A DNA stretch of 64,000 nt, taken from NCBI RefSeq assembly GCF_009497655.1, contig NZ_CP023317.1, positions 1,331,501 through 1,395,500 of the forward strand, given 5' to 3'. The translations under genes were made by a program, and so were the position numbers. Below the pieces are notes generated by a model, which was given only the letters and a program-made list of their open reading frames with translations, did no database searches and was not told where the DNA came from. Positions 63,148-64,000 of this stretch are shown here, piece after piece. The first letter of the stretch is position 1. The number at the start of each line of letters is the position of its first letter. Source of the stretch: Priestia megaterium (GTDB lineage Bacteria > Bacillota > Bacilli > Bacillales > Bacillaceae_H).

Positions 63148-64000
63148 ATGAAAGAACCGTTCATTCATCCGCTTTATATTATTGAAAAACTGGAGACAGC
63201 CGGTTACGAAGCGTATTTTGTTGGAGGAGCGGTCCGGGATCTCATTTTAAATCGGACGATTGGAGATATTGATATCGCTACGTCAGCTAGGCCGGAACAA
63301 GTGATGGAACTCTTTCCTAAGACGATTCATGTAGGAATCGAGCATGGTACGGTTGTCGTTGTTCATGAGAACGAGACCTATGAGGTGACCACTTTTCGCT
63401 CTGAGGGAGAATATGATGATTTTCGTCGTCCCTCGTCCGTTACGTTTATTTCGTCTCTGATAGAAGATTTGCAGCGTCGCGATTTTACAATTAATGCAAT
63501 GGCTATGAATGCAAAAGGAGAAATTATTGATCCATTTAATGGAAGGGAAGATTTGCGAAACCAGTTAATTCGTACTGTCGGAAATGCTAAAGAACGCTTT
63601 CATGAAGATGCTCTTCGTATGATGAGAGCCGTTCGCTTTGTCAGTCAGCTGGCGTTTTCGCTGTCTGATCAAACTAAAAGAGCCATTCAGCAATACGGTG
63701 AACTACTGAGGCATGTTTCTATTGAACGCATTACAGTTGAATTCGAAAAAATGCTGAGCGGAAAGCGGCCGTCTTTAGCATTAGCACTTGTAGCAGATAC
63801 GGAGCTGTATCGCTACTTGCCCGAATTGAATGTAGATCCGCAAAAATTCCGATCTGTTTGTGCACACGATTGGATGATGCTTCAGCGAGTATCGGAGTCG
63901 TGGACACTTCTTGTACATCTGCTCGACATTCAAGACAAGCAGGCATTTTTTAAAAGCTGGAAATTATCTAATAAGCAAATTAAAGATATTCAGCTTCAGT
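63148..64000 (+). CDS. cca: CCA-adding tRNA nucleotidyltransferase (3' end outside window)
   Basis: 284 codons seen of about 400. Class II nucleotidyltransferase that adds CCA to tRNA 3' ends. Nucleotidyltransferase motif GGAVRDLIL (about 21-29) with catalytic DIDIAT, RRDFTINAMAM (about 108-118), and DALRMMRAVRF (about 148-158). Matches B. subtilis Cca (PapS), which also follows bshA. The ATG at 63136 overlaps GGAGG (63138-63142), so ATG 63148 is the start. In B. subtilis birA follows. Confidence 0.92.
   Translation, partial: MKEPFIHPLYIIEKLETAGYEAYFVGGAVRDLILNRTIGDIDIATSARPEQVMELFPKTIHVGIEHGTVVVVHENETYEVTTFRSEGEYDDFRRPSSVTFISSLIEDLQRRDFTINAMAMNAKGEIIDPFNGREDLRNQLIRTVGNAKERFHEDALRMMRAVRFVSQLAFSLSDQTKRAIQQYGELLRHVSIERITVEFEKMLSGKRPSLALALVADTELYRYLPELNVDPQKFRSVCAHDWMMLQRVSESWTLLVHLLDIQDKQAFFKSWKLSNKQIKDIQLQ

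Overview
This is a chromosomal stretch of a low-GC, endospore-forming Firmicute of the Bacillaceae. Nearly every gene has a recognisable Bacillus subtilis orthologue. Strong AGGAGG-type ribosome binding sites, frequent TTG/GTG starts, spore-associated small genes, bacillithiol genes, RpoY and SR1P all fit this. Protein sequences and the dispersed repeats suggest the Priestia (Bacillus) megaterium group; that assignment is from memory, not from a search. No rRNA, tRNA, prophage, insertion sequence or CRISPR array was seen.

Region 1 (1-11.6 kb) follows the B. subtilis yku block: ykuE, fadH, ykuI (degenerate EAL), a glutaredoxin gene, ykuJ, darB (c-di-AMP receptor), ccpC (citrate-responsive repressor), dapH-dapL-ykuS (lysine/meso-DAP), mechanosensitive channel ykuT, and the redox pair ykuU-ykuV. 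Region 2 (11.7-21.4 kb) has a 6-phosphogluconate dehydrogenase homologue, a heterodimeric ABC exporter, ktrC (K+ uptake), the rpoY-rnjA pair, a HAD phosphatase, defB and two very small ORFs. Region 3 (21.5-31.8 kb) has the pdhABCD operon, a BCCT betaine-type transporter, an SR1-type dual-function RNA with its SR1P peptide, and speA. Region 4 (32-43.7 kb) has yktA/yktB/ykzI/suhB, typA, the yla genes, the PhoH-type ATPase ylaK, ylaN and ftsW. Region 5 (43.8-56.9 kb) has pycA, divergent ctaA and ctaBCDEFG (heme A and cytochrome caa3 oxidase), and ylbA-ylbC. Region 6 (57-64 kb) jumps to the ypj block: ypjB, a zinc metallopeptidase, ypjC, then ypjD-dapB-mgsA-bshB1-bshA-cca, cut by the window end.

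Functionally the window is dominated by central carbon flow (PDH, pyruvate carboxylase, CcpC, SR1P, cytochrome oxidase), lysine/DAP synthesis (dapH, dapL, dapB) and redox or metal homeostasis (YkuU/V, bacillithiol, YlaN). Three genes are tied to c-di-AMP signalling (darB, ktrC, pycA).

The most unusual signals are non-coding. The darB leader has a promoter, a 21-codon ORF and a terminator-like hairpin that contains the ORF's stop codon. A Fur-box-like element overlaps the ylaN promoter. An SR1 locus carries two CcpN-like operators. ylbC appears to start at CTG. There is a 23-bp perfect inverted repeat before suhB, and a GC-rich Bacillaceae-type repeat lies immediately beside a second dispersed repeat.
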